The notes under the pieces are model-generated. The model was not told the DNA's origin. It saw nothing but the letters and a program-made list of their open reading frames with translations, and did not search any database. From positions 1 through 48,508 of the forward strand of contig CACGNA010000009.1 of NCBI GenBank assembly GCA_902574425.1: DNA of 48,508 nucleotides, in the 5' to 3' direction. A program made the position numbers and the translations under genes. This document shows, one piece after another, positions 36,365 through 46,319 of the stretch; positions within the stretch are counted from its first letter, which is position 1; each line of letters starts with the position of its first letter. Source of the stretch: an uncultured Prochlorococcus sp. (GTDB taxonomy: Bacteria > Cyanobacteriota > Cyanobacteriia > PCC-6307 > Cyanobiaceae).

Positions 36365-37216
36365 ATGTCCTCTATAAATCAATGGATTGATGAATATCAT
36401 AAAGGCTCAAGATTCGGCCTAAATGGAGAAATTTTAATTAAACAAAAATCAAAATATCAAGAAATTATTGTTATTGAAAATGAATATTATGGCAGAGCTT
36501 TAATGCTGGATGGTTGTTGGATGACATCATTAAAAGACGAGAAATATTATCATGAGTGCCTTGTCCATCCAGCATTAAGTAGCATTAACGAAAAATCTAA
36601 TGTACTAATTATTGGTGGAGGAGACGGTGGTACTGCAAGAGAATGCGTTAAATACTCTCAAATATCAAAAATTGATCTAGTAGAGATTGATGAGGAAGTA
36701 ATCAAAATATCTAAAAAATTTTTAAAAGAAATTGGAGGCGAAGCATGGAATGACAAAAGATTAAAGATTCATATTGATGATGGTGTTCAATGGGTAAAAA
36801 AAACAAGAGATAATTTTTACGACGTTATATTTATAGATTGTTCAGATCCCTCAGAATTTTCAAATTTATTATTTTCAGATTCGTTTTATAGAGAATGCAA
36901 AAGAATTCTTACAAAAAAAGGTATTTTAGCAACGCAAAGTGAATCACCTGAATCCTTCAAAAATATTCATATAAGTATTTTGAAAAGCCTGAAAAAAATA
37001 TTTAGAGTCTCTGAAACTATGTATTCTTTTGTACCTATATACCCAAGCGGTATTTGGAGTTGGACATTCGCTTCCGAAGACTTCATACATTTATCAAAGC
37101 AAAATTGCAATGAAGTACTGAAAATAGAAAAAGGTTGTGAAATTTGGAATTTAAATTTTCAAAATGCAGCATTTAAAATGATGCCAAATAAAATTGTAAA
37201 AGAACTCAATTCATAG
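36365..37216 (+). CDS. speE: Spermidine synthase
   Basis: SpeE transfers an aminopropyl group from decarboxylated S-adenosylmethionine to putrescine. The Rossmann-type methyltransferase-like fold shows GGGDGGTARE at 84-93, the acidic VEIDEEV at 106-112, and the catalytic aspartate region IDCSDP at 157-162. Length 283 is normal. It lies 1 bp before speB, whose product can supply putrescine. The exact amine acceptor cannot be told from sequence. Confidence 0.94.
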   Translation: MSSINQWIDEYHKGSRFGLNGEILIKQKSKYQEIIVIENEYYGRALMLDGCWMTSLKDEKYYHECLVHPALSSINEKSNVLIIGGGDGGTARECVKYSQISKIDLVEIDEEVIKISKKFLKEIGGEAWNDKRLKIHIDDGVQWVKKTRDNFYDVIFIDCSDPSEFSNLLFSDSFYRECKRILTKKGILATQSESPESFKNIHISILKSLKKIFRVSETMYSFVPIYPSGIWSWTFASEDFIHLSKQNCNEVLKIEKGCEIWNLNFQNAAFKMMPNKIVKELNS

Positions 37217-37217
37217 A

Positions 37218-38099
37218 ATGATAAACAATTTATTTGATAACGAAAATGCGATTTTTATGGGAGCAAAAAGAAGCCCTGATAATTGCTCAATTGGTATATT
37301 TGGAGTCAATTATGATGGGACATGTTCGTTTAAACCAGGAGCTAGATTTGGTCCAGAGGCGATAAGACAAGTCAGTTCTTGTTTAGAAACATATTGTCCA
37401 AAACTAGATAAAGATTTAGAGGATATTATGTATGTTGATTTTGGGTCAATAATAATTGATAAAAATGACTCACTGTCCGTTATTGAATCGGTCAAATCAG
37501 CAACAAATTTTTTAATTAACAAACGCCTTAGTCCTATTATGCTTGGAGGCGAACACTCTATTACCAGAGGTGCTATTGAAGCATTAGTAAAAAAATATCC
37601 AGATTTGATCTTAGTTCAACTTGATGCTCATGCAGATTTAAGAGAATCATATATAGGAAATAAACATAGTCATGCTTGTGCCATGCAAAGATGCTTAGAT
37701 GTGCTACCTGAAAAGAAGATTTTGCAAGTAGGAATAAGAAGTGGAACGAAAGAAGAATTTCAAATGATGGATAACAACAATCAATTAGTTAACTTTTGTC
37801 CAGGCGGAAATGCACAAGAGTTAAAGCAAGCTCTACTACCATACTCTAAGTCTCCAATTTATTTAACAATAGATTTAGATTGGTTTGATCCCAGTTTATT
37901 AGCAGGGACGGGGACTCCAGAACCGGGAGGATTTTTTTGGAATGATTTTGAAGAAATCCTGAAAACTTTAAAAGACTTTAGAATTGTGGCTTCAGATATT
38001 GTGGAATTATCTCCAGAAATTGATAAAAGCGGAGTTAGTAGCATAGTTGCAGCCAAAGTACTTAGAAGCTTAATTTTGTCATTAGAAAATATGCAATAA
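37218..38099 (+). CDS. speB: Agmatinase family ureohydrolase
   Basis: This manganese ureohydrolase most likely splits agmatine into putrescine and urea. All metal-binding motifs are present: GGEHS with His113, DAHAD (136-140) and DLDWFDP (219-225), followed by GTPEPGG. Placement one base after speE supports agmatinase. Some cyanobacterial proteins annotated as agmatinase (such as Synechocystis Sll1077) are guanidine hydrolases, so the substrate is not certain; I favour agmatine because of the gene neighbour. Confidence 0.88.
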   Translation: MINNLFDNENAIFMGAKRSPDNCSIGIFGVNYDGTCSFKPGARFGPEAIRQVSSCLETYCPKLDKDLEDIMYVDFGSIIIDKNDSLSVIESVKSATNFLINKRLSPIMLGGEHSITRGAIEALVKKYPDLILVQLDAHADLRESYIGNKHSHACAMQRCLDVLPEKKILQVGIRSGTKEEFQMMDNNNQLVNFCPGGNAQELKQALLPYSKSPIYLTIDLDWFDPSLLAGTGTPEPGGFFWNDFEEILKTLKDFRIVASDIVELSPEIDKSGVSSIVAAKVLRSLILSLENMQ

Positions 38100-38149
38100 A
38101 AAATTTCTAAACTAAAGTGTAAAAATACTAAATACAAACTAAATGTTTC

Positions 38150-39262
38150 ATGGATTTGCTTAAAAGTCCTCTGTATTCAAAATATGTTCAATCCAATGCA
38201 AAATTAGTAGATTTTGGAGGTTGGGAAATGCCCATATCATTTTCAGGATTAATCAAAGAGCATAAATCAGTTAGGTCTTCAGCAGGATTGTTTGATATTT
38301 CTCACATGGGTGTAATCTCTATTAAGGGAATCAATCCAAAGGATTATATTCAGCAATTTTTTCCTACTAATTTATACTCCTTTTCTGAAGGACAGGGGCT
38401 TTATACAGTAATGCTCAATGATAAAGGTGGAATAATAGATGACTTAATAATTTATGACCTTGGTATACAAGAAAATGACTTATCAGAATTTTTGTTAATA
38501 GTTAATGCAAGTAGATATGAAGCAGATTTTCAGTGGATAAAAAATAATCTAAATAAACATGAAATTTCGATAACAAACTTTAAAACAGACAAAGTACTTT
38601 TAGCACTACAGGGGAAAAACTCATTCGATTTATTTGAAGAATGGATTGAATCTTCGATCTCACATATCCCTAACTTTGGATGCGAATATAAAATTTTTGA
38701 AAATATTTCGCCAAAAGAAAAGATCTTCGTTTCCAAGACAGGATATACAGGGGAAAATGGTCTAGAAATACTTTTATCTAAAAAAGCAGCAATCAATTTA
38801 TGGGATTTCTCAATTTCCAAAAATGTTGCACCTTGTGGTTTAGGAGCTAGAGATACTCTTAGACTTGAAGCAGGCATGCATCTTTATGGTCAAGACATCA
38901 ATGAAGAAACTTCTCCATATGAAGCAGGGTTAGGCTGGCTAGTACATTTAGAAAATAATCACGAATTCTTTGGAAGAAGATTTCTTGAAGAGCAGTCAAG
39001 ATTAGGTATTCAAAGAAAATTAGTAGGTCTCTCTATAGAAGGTAAAGCCATAGGAAGAAAAGGATGCGAAGTACTTAAAGGTGAAAAGAATATTGGAACT
39101 ATCACTAGCGGCAGTTGGTCTCCAACTAAACAACAAGCCATAGCTTTCGCATACATCAATACTTCACATGCCTTTATAAATAATGAAGTTCAAATATTAA
39201 TAAGAGGCAAAAAATTCAAAGGAGTTATAACAAAAAGAGCGTTTTATAAAAAGAATTATTAA
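38150..39262 (+). CDS. gcvT: Aminomethyltransferase, glycine cleavage T-protein
   Basis: GcvT moves the one-carbon unit from aminomethyl-GcvH to tetrahydrofolate, releasing ammonia. [10 protein letters not shown] at 22-31 and FDISHMG at 48-54 open the folate-binding domain. The catalytic aspartate lies in [10 protein letters not shown] (Asp97 or Asp98). [12 protein letters not shown] is further on. Length 370 is standard. It is separated from gcvH-gcvP by about 18 kb, so the system is not one operon here. No glycine riboswitch fits in the 50 bp upstream. Confidence 0.96.
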   Translation: MDLLKSPLYSKYVQSNAKLVDFGGWEMPISFSGLIKEHKSVRSSAGLFDISHMGVISIKGINPKDYIQQFFPTNLYSFSEGQGLYTVMLNDKGGIIDDLIIYDLGIQENDLSEFLLIVNASRYEADFQWIKNNLNKHEISITNFKTDKVLLALQGKNSFDLFEEWIESSISHIPNFGCEYKIFENISPKEKIFVSKTGYTGENGLEILLSKKAAINLWDFSISKNVAPCGLGARDTLRLEAGMHLYGQDINEETSPYEAGLGWLVHLENNHEFFGRRFLEEQSRLGIQRKLVGLSIEGKAIGRKGCEVLKGEKNIGTITSGSWSPTKQQAIAFAYINTSHAFINNEVQILIRGKKFKGVITKRAFYKKNY

Positions 39263-39317
39263 CTAAATTTACCCTTAAAGAATTATTATAAGTTATTGAT
39301 AAATAAACCATACTTAG

Positions 39318-41114
39318 ATGAGAAACAAAATTTGCGAAGAACTCAATAAAACAGACATTGGTAAATTAGTTAATCTATGCGGATGGGTAGATAGAAGAAG
39401 AGATCATGGTGGTGTAATTTTTATTGATTTAAGAGACCATAGTGGATTCTTACAAATAACAATTAACCCCGATGATGGAGCAAATCTATTTAAACAGGCA
39501 GAAACTCTAAGAAATGAGACGGTAATAATGGTTAGCGGAATTATTAATGAAAGGCCAAAAGATTCAATAAATAAAAATTTAAGTACTGGAGAATTAGAGC
39601 TTAAGGTTAAAGATTTGCAAATTCTCAACCAAATTAAAAAAAACTTACCTTTTCCAGTGTCTATACATGATTATGAAAATACAAAAGAGGAACTCAGATT
39701 AAAGTATAGATATCTAGATTTAAGAAGGGGGAAATTACTAGAAAATTTAAAAACAAGACATAAGATTATTAAAGTTGCTAGAGAATTTCTTGATAATTTT
39801 GGATTTACAGAAGTAGAGACTCCATTACTTACAAAATCAACTCCAGAAGGCGCTCGCGATTTTCTTGTTCCTGCACGTCTTTCGGATGGAGAATTTTTTG
39901 CTCTACCTCAATCCCCACAACTATTTAAACAACTTTTAATGGTTGGAGGCTTGAACAAGTATTATCAAATCGCAAAATGTTTCCGCGATGAAGACTTAAG
40001 GGCAGATAGACAGCCTGAGTTTACTCAATTAGATATTGAGATGAGCTTTATTAATGAAGAAGAAATAATTTCTTTTAATGAAAATCTCATAAAAAAAATA
40101 TGGAAAGAAGTGTTAAATATTAATTTTGATAATGCTTTTCCAAGAATGTCATGGCAAGCAGCAATGGATAATTACGGCACTGATAGACCAGATACTAGAT
40201 ATCAAATGTTATTAAAAGATTTAGGAGAAGTATTAGGTGATATTGGCTTTAATATTTTCACCAAGGCAATTCAGTCTGGAGGTTATATAAAATCCATAAC
40301 AATCAAAGGAGGAAATTCAAGTATTAGCAACGTAAGAATTAAACCAGGAGGTGATATCTTCAAAGTAGCTCAAGATGCAGGAGCTGGTGGCTTGGCCTTT
40401 ATAAGGGTTAAAGGAGATGAGCTTGAGACTATTGGGGCAATTAAAAATAATTTAAGTGAAGAGCACGTAGCTGATATTTTAAGAATCACCGAAGCACAGG
40501 ATGGAGACTTAATCCTCTTGGGAGCTGGAGATAAACAAATTGTCAATCAGTCATTAGATAGAGTGAGACAATACATAGCACAAGACTTAAATCTCATAGA
40601 TAAAAATAAATGGAATTTCTTATGGGTAACTGATTTTCCAATGTTTGAGAGAAATGAAGAAGAAAATAGATATGAAGCCTTACATCATCCTTTTTGTTCT
40701 CCTAAAAACATAAAATCTAAAGATTCTAAAAAATTGCAAAAAGAAATCGAAAATTCTATAGCCAATGCTTATGACTTAGTTCTTAATGGCTTGGAATTAG
40801 GAGGGGGCTCTTTACGCATTCATGAAGCTAAATTGCAACGAGAGGTTCTGAAAACAGTAGGACTTACTGAGCAAGAGATTGATGAAAAATTTGGATTTTT
40901 AATAGAAGCCTTAGAAATGGGTGCTCCTCCTCATGGTGGAATAGCATTTGGATTAGATCGTATTACTATGCTGATCATAGGTGCAGATTCAATAAGAGAA
41001 ACTATTGCTTTTCCAAAAAACCAACAAGCAAAATGTCTTCTCACAAATGCACCTTCAAATGTCTCCGAATCACAATTAAAAGAATTAAATATTGAAATAA
41101 CAATTGATGAATAA
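39318..41114 (+). CDS. aspS: Aspartyl-tRNA synthetase
   Basis: This bacterial-type class II synthetase has an N-terminal anticodon-binding OB fold ([13 protein letters not shown], 20-32). Motif 2 is [14 protein letters not shown] at 222-235. A GAD insertion domain lies roughly at 285-410, and motif 3 is GLDRITMLI near the end. Length 598 is normal. Whether it also charges tRNA-Asn depends on gatCAB and asnS elsewhere. It sits between gcvT (55 bp) and pyrG (75 bp). Confidence 0.97.
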   Translation: MRNKICEELNKTDIGKLVNLCGWVDRRRDHGGVIFIDLRDHSGFLQITINPDDGANLFKQAETLRNETVIMVSGIINERPKDSINKNLSTGELELKVKDLQILNQIKKNLPFPVSIHDYENTKEELRLKYRYLDLRRGKLLENLKTRHKIIKVAREFLDNFGFTEVETPLLTKSTPEGARDFLVPARLSDGEFFALPQSPQLFKQLLMVGGLNKYYQIAKCFRDEDLRADRQPEFTQLDIEMSFINEEEIISFNENLIKKIWKEVLNINFDNAFPRMSWQAAMDNYGTDRPDTRYQMLLKDLGEVLGDIGFNIFTKAIQSGGYIKSITIKGGNSSISNVRIKPGGDIFKVAQDAGAGGLAFIRVKGDELETIGAIKNNLSEEHVADILRITEAQDGDLILLGAGDKQIVNQSLDRVRQYIAQDLNLIDKNKWNFLWVTDFPMFERNEEENRYEALHHPFCSPKNIKSKDSKKLQKEIENSIANAYDLVLNGLELGGGSLRIHEAKLQREVLKTVGLTEQEIDEKFGFLIEALEMGAPPHGGIAFGLDRITMLIIGADSIRETIAFPKNQQAKCLLTNAPSNVSESQLKELNIEITIDE

Positions 41115-41159
41115 GAATATATATGGATGTTCTAAAAGTTTTTTGTTTAAATAAAATAT

Positions 41160-41190
41160 AAGGAGGATGTGCTTAATTAAAAATATTTAA
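41160..41190 (+). promoter_or_regulatory. Strong AAGGAGG with micro-ORF before pyrG
   Basis: AAGGAGG at 41160-41166 is the clearest Shine-Dalgarno-like match I noticed, yet it lies 23 bp before the pyrG ATG, too far for normal use. It directly abuts an ATG at 41167 that opens a 7-codon ORF (MCLIKNI) whose TAA shares its last base with the pyrG start codon. This arrangement could couple pyrG translation to a leader peptide, or the purine-rich motif may simply be the transcript start. Confidence 0.3.
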
Positions 41191-42800
41191 TGTCAAAATT
41201 TGTTTTTGTAACCGGAGGTGTGGTTTCTAGCATTGGCAAAGGAATTGTCGCTGCAAGCTTAGGGAGATTATTAAAGTCTAGAGGATATAGCGTTTCAATA
41301 TTAAAACTAGATCCATATCTCAATGTTGATCCAGGCACAATGAGTCCTTTCCAGCATGGAGAAGTTTTTGTAACGGAAGACGGAGCCGAAACCGATCTAG
41401 ATTTAGGACACTATGAGAGATTCACTGATACTGCAATGAATAGATTAAATAGTGTCACTACTGGATCTATTTATCAAGCAGTTATTAACAAAGAAAGAAG
41501 AGGTAGTTATAACGGTGGAACTGTTCAAGTAATACCTCACATAACGGGAGAAATTAGAGAAAGGATTCATAGAGTAGCCGCTAACAGCAATGCAGATATT
41601 ATTATTACTGAAATTGGTGGAACAGTTGGTGATATTGAATCTTTACCTTTTTTAGAGGCAATAAGAGAATTCAGAAATGATGTCAAAAGAAATGATGTTG
41701 CATACATACATGTAACATTACTTCCCTACATCAAAACCTCTGGCGAAATCAAAACTAAGCCAACACAACATTCAGTAAAAGAATTAAGATCAATTGGAAT
41801 TCAGCCAGATTTACTTGTATGCCGAAGTGATAAATCAATCAATGAAGGTCTTAAAAAGAAACTGAGCGGATTTTGTGGAGTCAATATTAATTCAGTAATA
41901 GAAGCATTAGACGCAGATAGTATTTATTCTGTGCCTCTTGCTTTAAAAAAAGAGGGTTTGTGCAAAGAAACTCTGAAGTATCTTGAACTAGAAGACAAAG
42001 AATGTGATTTAAAAAATTGGGAAGCACTAATTCACAATCTAAGAAATCCTGGAGATCCAATAAAAGTTGCTCTAGTAGGAAAATATATTGAACTTGGAGA
42101 TGCATATTTATCTGTAGTTGAAGCTTTAAGACATGCATGCATTGAAAGCAAGGCTTTATTAGATTTACATTGGGTAAGCGCTGAAATGATAGAAAAAGAT
42201 TCAGCAGAAACTTACTTAAATGAAGTTGATGCAATTGTCGTACCTGGAGGATTTGGAAATAGAGGAGTTAATGGCAAAATTTCAGCTATAAAATTCGCAA
42301 GGGAAAAGAAAATTCCATTTTTAGGCCTGTGCCTTGGTATGCAATGTGCAGTTATAGAATGGGCTAGGAATGTAGCTAATCTTCCAGATGCATCTAGTTC
42401 AGAACTAGACCCAGATACTCCCAATCCAGTGATACATTTATTACCAGAACAGGAAGATGTGGTTGATTTAGGTGGGACAATGAGACTTGGAGTTTATCCA
42501 TGTAGATTGACAAACAATACAACTGGGAAAAACTTATATGATGAAGATGTTATTTATGAGAGACATCGCCATAGATATGAATTTAATAATTACTACAAAC
42601 AAAGTTTTTTAAATTCCGGATACAAAATTAGTGGTACATCACCAGATGGCAGATTAGTTGAGTTGATTGAGTTAGAAAATCATCCTTACTTCTTAGCATG
42701 TCAATATCATCCTGAGTTTTTATCAAGACCTGGCAAACCTCATCCTTTATTTCAAGGTTTAATTAAAGCCTCTCAAGAAAAGTTAACTCAATCAAATTAA
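41190..42800 (+). CDS. pyrG: CTP synthase
   Basis: PyrG aminates UTP to CTP with ATP and glutamine. The N-terminal synthetase domain starts [15 protein letters not shown] and includes the GGTVGDIES segment at 143-151. The class I glutaminase domain has the triad Cys381 (LGLCLGMQ), His507 and Glu509 (YHPEF). Length 536 is normal. It follows aspS by 75 bp, and the gap carries an unusual leader with a strong purine motif. Confidence 0.97.
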   Translation: MSKFVFVTGGVVSSIGKGIVAASLGRLLKSRGYSVSILKLDPYLNVDPGTMSPFQHGEVFVTEDGAETDLDLGHYERFTDTAMNRLNSVTTGSIYQAVINKERRGSYNGGTVQVIPHITGEIRERIHRVAANSNADIIITEIGGTVGDIESLPFLEAIREFRNDVKRNDVAYIHVTLLPYIKTSGEIKTKPTQHSVKELRSIGIQPDLLVCRSDKSINEGLKKKLSGFCGVNINSVIEALDADSIYSVPLALKKEGLCKETLKYLELEDKECDLKNWEALIHNLRNPGDPIKVALVGKYIELGDAYLSVVEALRHACIESKALLDLHWVSAEMIEKDSAETYLNEVDAIVVPGGFGNRGVNGKISAIKFAREKKIPFLGLCLGMQCAVIEWARNVANLPDASSSELDPDTPNPVIHLLPEQEDVVDLGGTMRLGVYPCRLTNNTTGKNLYDEDVIYERHRHRYEFNNYYKQSFLNSGYKISGTSPDGRLVELIELENHPYFLACQYHPEFLSRPGKPHPLFQGLIKASQEKLTQSN

Positions 42801-42826
42801 TATTCTTTATTTTTTTGAATGAAAAA

Positions 42827-43498
42827 ATGACAAAATTTTTACCCTTAGTCGAACAATTTCATTCATTACAAGGTGAAGGTTATCACGCTGGAAAAAGTGC
42901 TTTTTTTGTGAGATTGGCTGGTTGTAAAGTTGGATGTTCGTGGTGCGATACCAAGAATTCATGGGATGAGAAGAAATACCCCTCTATATCAATTGAAAAA
43001 ATAATAGATCGCATAAAAATTGCTAGAGAGAAAGGAGCATCTTTTTGCGTTATTACAGGTGGAGAACCTTTACAACATAACTTGGATGATTTTTGCAAAG
43101 CCATAAAAGAAATGACGTTGGGAGCAGAACAACACTCAATGAAGATTCATATTGAGACAAGTGGAGTTAATTCGATATCAGGAAGTTATGACTGGATTAC
43201 TTTATCTCCTAAAAGACACTCACCTCCAAAAAATTATTTTTTAAAAAACTGTAATGAAATCAAAATAATCATAAATGAAATAAAAGATATTGAATTTGCT
43301 ATTCAAATAAAAAAAGAAACTTTAAAACAATATCAACTCTCAAAAAGCGACAATGACTTAAAAAAAGAAGATAAAATTTTTTATTTACAACCAGCATGGA
43401 ACAATGCGAATGGTTTTTCTTTAGCTATTGATTTCGTAAAAAATCATCCAGATTGGAAACTAAGCCTTCAAACTCACAAATACTTAAAAATTAAATGA
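42827..43498 (+). CDS. queE: 7-carboxy-7-deazaguanine synthase
   Basis: QueE is a radical SAM enzyme that contracts carboxytetrahydropterin to 7-carboxy-7-deazaguanine on the path to queuosine. The 4Fe-4S cysteines are Cys33, Cys37 and Cys40 (CKVGCSWC), and FHSLQGEG at 11-18 is the family opening. I start at ATG 42827 (223 residues); a TTG four codons upstream is possible, and the ATG at 42819 is in a frame that stops at once. queC follows 6 bp later and uses its product. Confidence 0.94.
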   Translation: MTKFLPLVEQFHSLQGEGYHAGKSAFFVRLAGCKVGCSWCDTKNSWDEKKYPSISIEKIIDRIKIAREKGASFCVITGGEPLQHNLDDFCKAIKEMTLGAEQHSMKIHIETSGVNSISGSYDWITLSPKRHSPPKNYFLKNCNEIKIIINEIKDIEFAIQIKKETLKQYQLSKSDNDLKKEDKIFYLQPAWNNANGFSLAIDFVKNHPDWKLSLQTHKYLKIK

Positions 43499-43504
43499 AA
43501 TTAT

Positions 43505-44179
43505 ATGATTATTAAAAACAAATCGATAGTAGTTTTATTATCTGGAGGTTTAGATTCCTCTACAGTAACTGGTATCGCAAAAAAATCCGAAGCTAAAATT
43601 TTTGGCCTTTCATTTGACTACGGTCAACGTCATAAAAAAGAATTAAATTCTGCATCAATAATTGCAAAACACTTTGATATCGAAGAATTTAAAATCATTA
43701 AGCTTGACTTATCTTTATGGGGGGGCTCTTCATTAACTGATACTCAAAAAAATATTCCAATAGAAGGAGTACAAACTAATAAAATTCCTAATACTTATGT
43801 TCCTGGGAGAAATACTATATTTATTTCCGTAGCACTAAGTTACGCCGAAGCAATACATGCTGATTTTATAGGATTAGGAGTTAATGCACTGGATTATTCT
43901 GGTTATCCAGATTGCAGACCTGACTACATTAAAAAATTTCAAGAATTAGCAGATTTAGCCAATAAAAGAGGAAGAGAAAATAACCCAATAAAACTTTGGA
44001 CACCACTATTAGATCTAAATAAAGAGGAAATTTTTAAATTAGCTTTTGATAATCATGTCCCTTTAGATAAAACATGGAGTTGTTATTCAGGAAATTCAAA
44101 ACCATGCGGTAAGTGTGATAGCTGCAGAATTAGAAATACCGCTTATGAAAAATGGCTCAATAACAATAATAAAAAATGA
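43505..44179 (+). CDS. queC: 7-cyano-7-deazaguanine synthase
   Basis: QueC converts carboxydeazaguanine to preQ0 with ATP and ammonia. The PP-loop SGGLDS is at 13-18, and the C-terminal zinc site has Cys193, Cys201, Cys204 and Cys207. Length 224 is usual. It is 6 bp after queE and overlaps pabB by four bases (ATGA). A seven-G run near 43719 lies inside the gene. Confidence 0.96.
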   Translation: MIIKNKSIVVLLSGGLDSSTVTGIAKKSEAKIFGLSFDYGQRHKKELNSASIIAKHFDIEEFKIIKLDLSLWGGSSLTDTQKNIPIEGVQTNKIPNTYVPGRNTIFISVALSYAEAIHADFIGLGVNALDYSGYPDCRPDYIKKFQELADLANKRGRENNPIKLWTPLLDLNKEEIFKLAFDNHVPLDKTWSCYSGNSKPCGKCDSCRIRNTAYEKWLNNNNKK

Positions 44180-45495
44180 AAATAAAAAAAATAATTCTAG
44201 AAAAGTGGATAGATCCAGCACTAATTACGCATCATCTAACAAAAAAATTCGGAGATAAAGGATTAGCTTGGCTAGACAGTGATGGTAAAGAAAATGGGGA
44301 ATGGTCAATAATAGGAATAAAACCTAACAAAACAATTCAATCAAGAGATATCTATAACTTAGACAAAACTAATAATCCCTTTAACAATTTAAAAAATATT
44401 GAAAAAGGATTTTGGATCGGATGGTTAAGTTATGAAGCTGGAGTTTACATAGAACCAAAAAACCCATGGCGACAATCTGATATGGCAACTTTATGGATTG
44501 CATCATATGATCCAATAATTAAATGTAATCTAATAAAAAAAGAAATAATTATCGAAGGCACAAACTCATCTGAACTGATGAATTATAAAAATATAATCAA
44601 CAATATAAAAACTATTGAAGAAGAAAATATTTTAAAAACAAATTTGAATTTTGATTTTTCAAAAATCAAGTTGGACGAAATGGCTGAAAAATTTCAGAAA
44701 AAAATTTTAAAATTGAAAAAACTAATTTCCCTAGGGGATTTATTTCAAGCAAACCTAACAACTAAATGCGAAATTGAATCTTCCAAAAACTATAATCCTC
44801 TAGATATTTATTTAAAAATAAGAAGGAAATTAAGAGCTCCCTTTGGAGGAATAATAATAAATAATAATGATAATTATAAAGAGGCGGTATTATCTACCTC
44901 GCCAGAAAGATTTATAAAAATAGATAATAAAAATTTTGTAGAATCAAGACCTATCAAAGGAACTAGATCCAGAGATAAGGATTTAAATCAAGACGCACTG
45001 AATGCTATCGATTTAATAACGAACGAAAAAGATAGGGCCGAAAATATTATGATTGTTGACCTAATAAGAAATGATTTAAGTAAAGTTTGCGAAACAGGAA
45101 GTATTATGGTGCCAGAAATCTTAAAACTTGAAAGTTTCTTAAAAGTTCATCATCTAACTTCAGTAATCAAAGGCAAATTAAAAAAAGACAAGAACTGGAT
45201 TGATTTACTAAAAGCCTGTTGGCCTGGGGGCTCTATAACTGGAGCACCTAAATTAAGATCATGCCAGAGACTTTTTGAATTAGAAGAATGTGAACGCGGA
45301 CCATACTGCGGCTCATTTTTGAAGCTTGACTGGAATGGAGAGTTTGACAGCAATATACTAATAAGATCATTTTTAATTAAAGACAAAAAAATCAATATAT
45401 ATGCTGGTTGCGGAATAGTTATTGACTCTAATCCTGAAGAGGAAACCAATGAACTAAAGTGGAAACTTTTACCATTAATTGATTCACTAAAATGA
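44176..45495 (+). CDS. pabB: Aminodeoxychorismate synthase component I
   Basis: PabB aminates chorismate to 4-amino-4-deoxychorismate for folate synthesis, using ammonia from a PabA/TrpG glutaminase not seen here. The chorismate-binding core begins near 165. The diagnostic motif is PIKGT at 259-263; its Lys261 marks aminodeoxychorismate synthases, while anthranilate synthases have PIAGT. ENIMIVDLIRND and GGSITGAPK follow. The overlap with pabC by four bases (ATGA) confirms the pathway. Length 439 is within the family range. Confidence 0.94.
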   Translation: MKIKKIILEKWIDPALITHHLTKKFGDKGLAWLDSDGKENGEWSIIGIKPNKTIQSRDIYNLDKTNNPFNNLKNIEKGFWIGWLSYEAGVYIEPKNPWRQSDMATLWIASYDPIIKCNLIKKEIIIEGTNSSELMNYKNIINNIKTIEEENILKTNLNFDFSKIKLDEMAEKFQKKILKLKKLISLGDLFQANLTTKCEIESSKNYNPLDIYLKIRRKLRAPFGGIIINNNDNYKEAVLSTSPERFIKIDNKNFVESRPIKGTRSRDKDLNQDALNAIDLITNEKDRAENIMIVDLIRNDLSKVCETGSIMVPEILKLESFLKVHHLTSVIKGKLKKDKNWIDLLKACWPGGSITGAPKLRSCQRLFELEECERGPYCGSFLKLDWNGEFDSNILIRSFLIKDKKINIYAGCGIVIDSNPEEETNELKWKLLPLIDSLK

Positions 45496-46319
45496 TTGAA
45501 ACATTAGGCTGGCACAAGGATCAATGGTTAGATATTGATAGAATATTTATTGCTGCTAATAATAGAGGATTAAAATTTGCTGATGGTATATTTGAAACCA
45601 TATTAATAAAGCAAAACAAACCTATTCTTTTTGATGAACATCTGAAAAGGTTAGAAAAAAGTAGCACAATTTTAAATATTAATCTCAAAATAAATAAATT
45701 AACTTTGAGACAACTTATTCATGATGGAATTAGAAAGTTATCGCTTAAGAATGATCAATTTGCTTCAGTAAGAATAAACTATAGTCGAGGAACTAATGAA
45801 GGTCGCACGCTAACAATTGATAGCACTTCAGAGACAAAAAATTTAGACAATTTATGGCTTGAGTTCTATAGAATCAAACCAAATTTTAATCCGATAAGCG
45901 TTTTTATTAGTCAAACAGAAAAAATAAATGAATTCAGTCTGATAAGTAAATGCAAAACATTTTCATATAATCAAGCAATACAAGTTTTGACAGAAGCGAA
46001 TGAAAAATCATTTGATGATTCTATTCTCTTGAATACTTCAGGCGAGCTTTGTTGTGGAAGCACATTCAATCTCCTAATTAAAAGAAATAAGCAATGGATA
46101 ACACCTAGAAAAGAGAGCGGTTGTTTAGAGGGGATTATGGTTGCTAAGGCTTTAAAATTGAAAATTGTAAAAGAAGAATTAATTTCCCCAGAATTTCAAA
46201 ATGATGACATAATAGTTGCAATTAACAGCTTATCTTGCAGACAAATTAATCAAGTTAATGATTTAAAGCTTAGAACTAAATTCGATCCAATTTACTTTTG
46301 GGATTTATTATATAGTTGA
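45492..46319 (+). CDS. pabC: 4-amino-4-deoxychorismate lyase
   Basis: PabC is a fold-type IV PLP enzyme that releases pyruvate from aminodeoxychorismate, giving p-aminobenzoate. The family start NNRGLKFADGIFET is at 23-36, the PLP lysine is Lys155 in KCKTFSYNQA, and the C-terminal GCLEGIM segment is present. It overlaps pabB by four bases and is the last gene of the plus-strand run. Its final 28 bp overlap the end of cobA on the other strand. A branched-chain or D-amino acid transaminase is the alternative, made unlikely by the neighbour. Confidence 0.9.
   Translation: MIETLGWHKDQWLDIDRIFIAANNRGLKFADGIFETILIKQNKPILFDEHLKRLEKSSTILNINLKINKLTLRQLIHDGIRKLSLKNDQFASVRINYSRGTNEGRTLTIDSTSETKNLDNLWLEFYRIKPNFNPISVFISQTEKINEFSLISKCKTFSYNQAIQVLTEANEKSFDDSILLNTSGELCCGSTFNLLIKRNKQWITPRKESGCLEGIMVAKALKLKIVKEELISPEFQNDDIIVAINSLSCRQINQVNDLKLRTKFDPIYFWDLLYS

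Noticed and set aside
38100-38149. Glycine riboswitch before gcvT (also looked for upstream of gcvH-gcvP)
   Set aside because: Only 50 bp before gcvT and 2-44 bp within the gcvH-gcvP run; no aptamer-like pairing seen.
44176-45495. Anthranilate synthase (trpE) instead of pabB
   Set aside because: The active-site motif is PIKGT rather than PIAGT, and pabC follows with an overlap.
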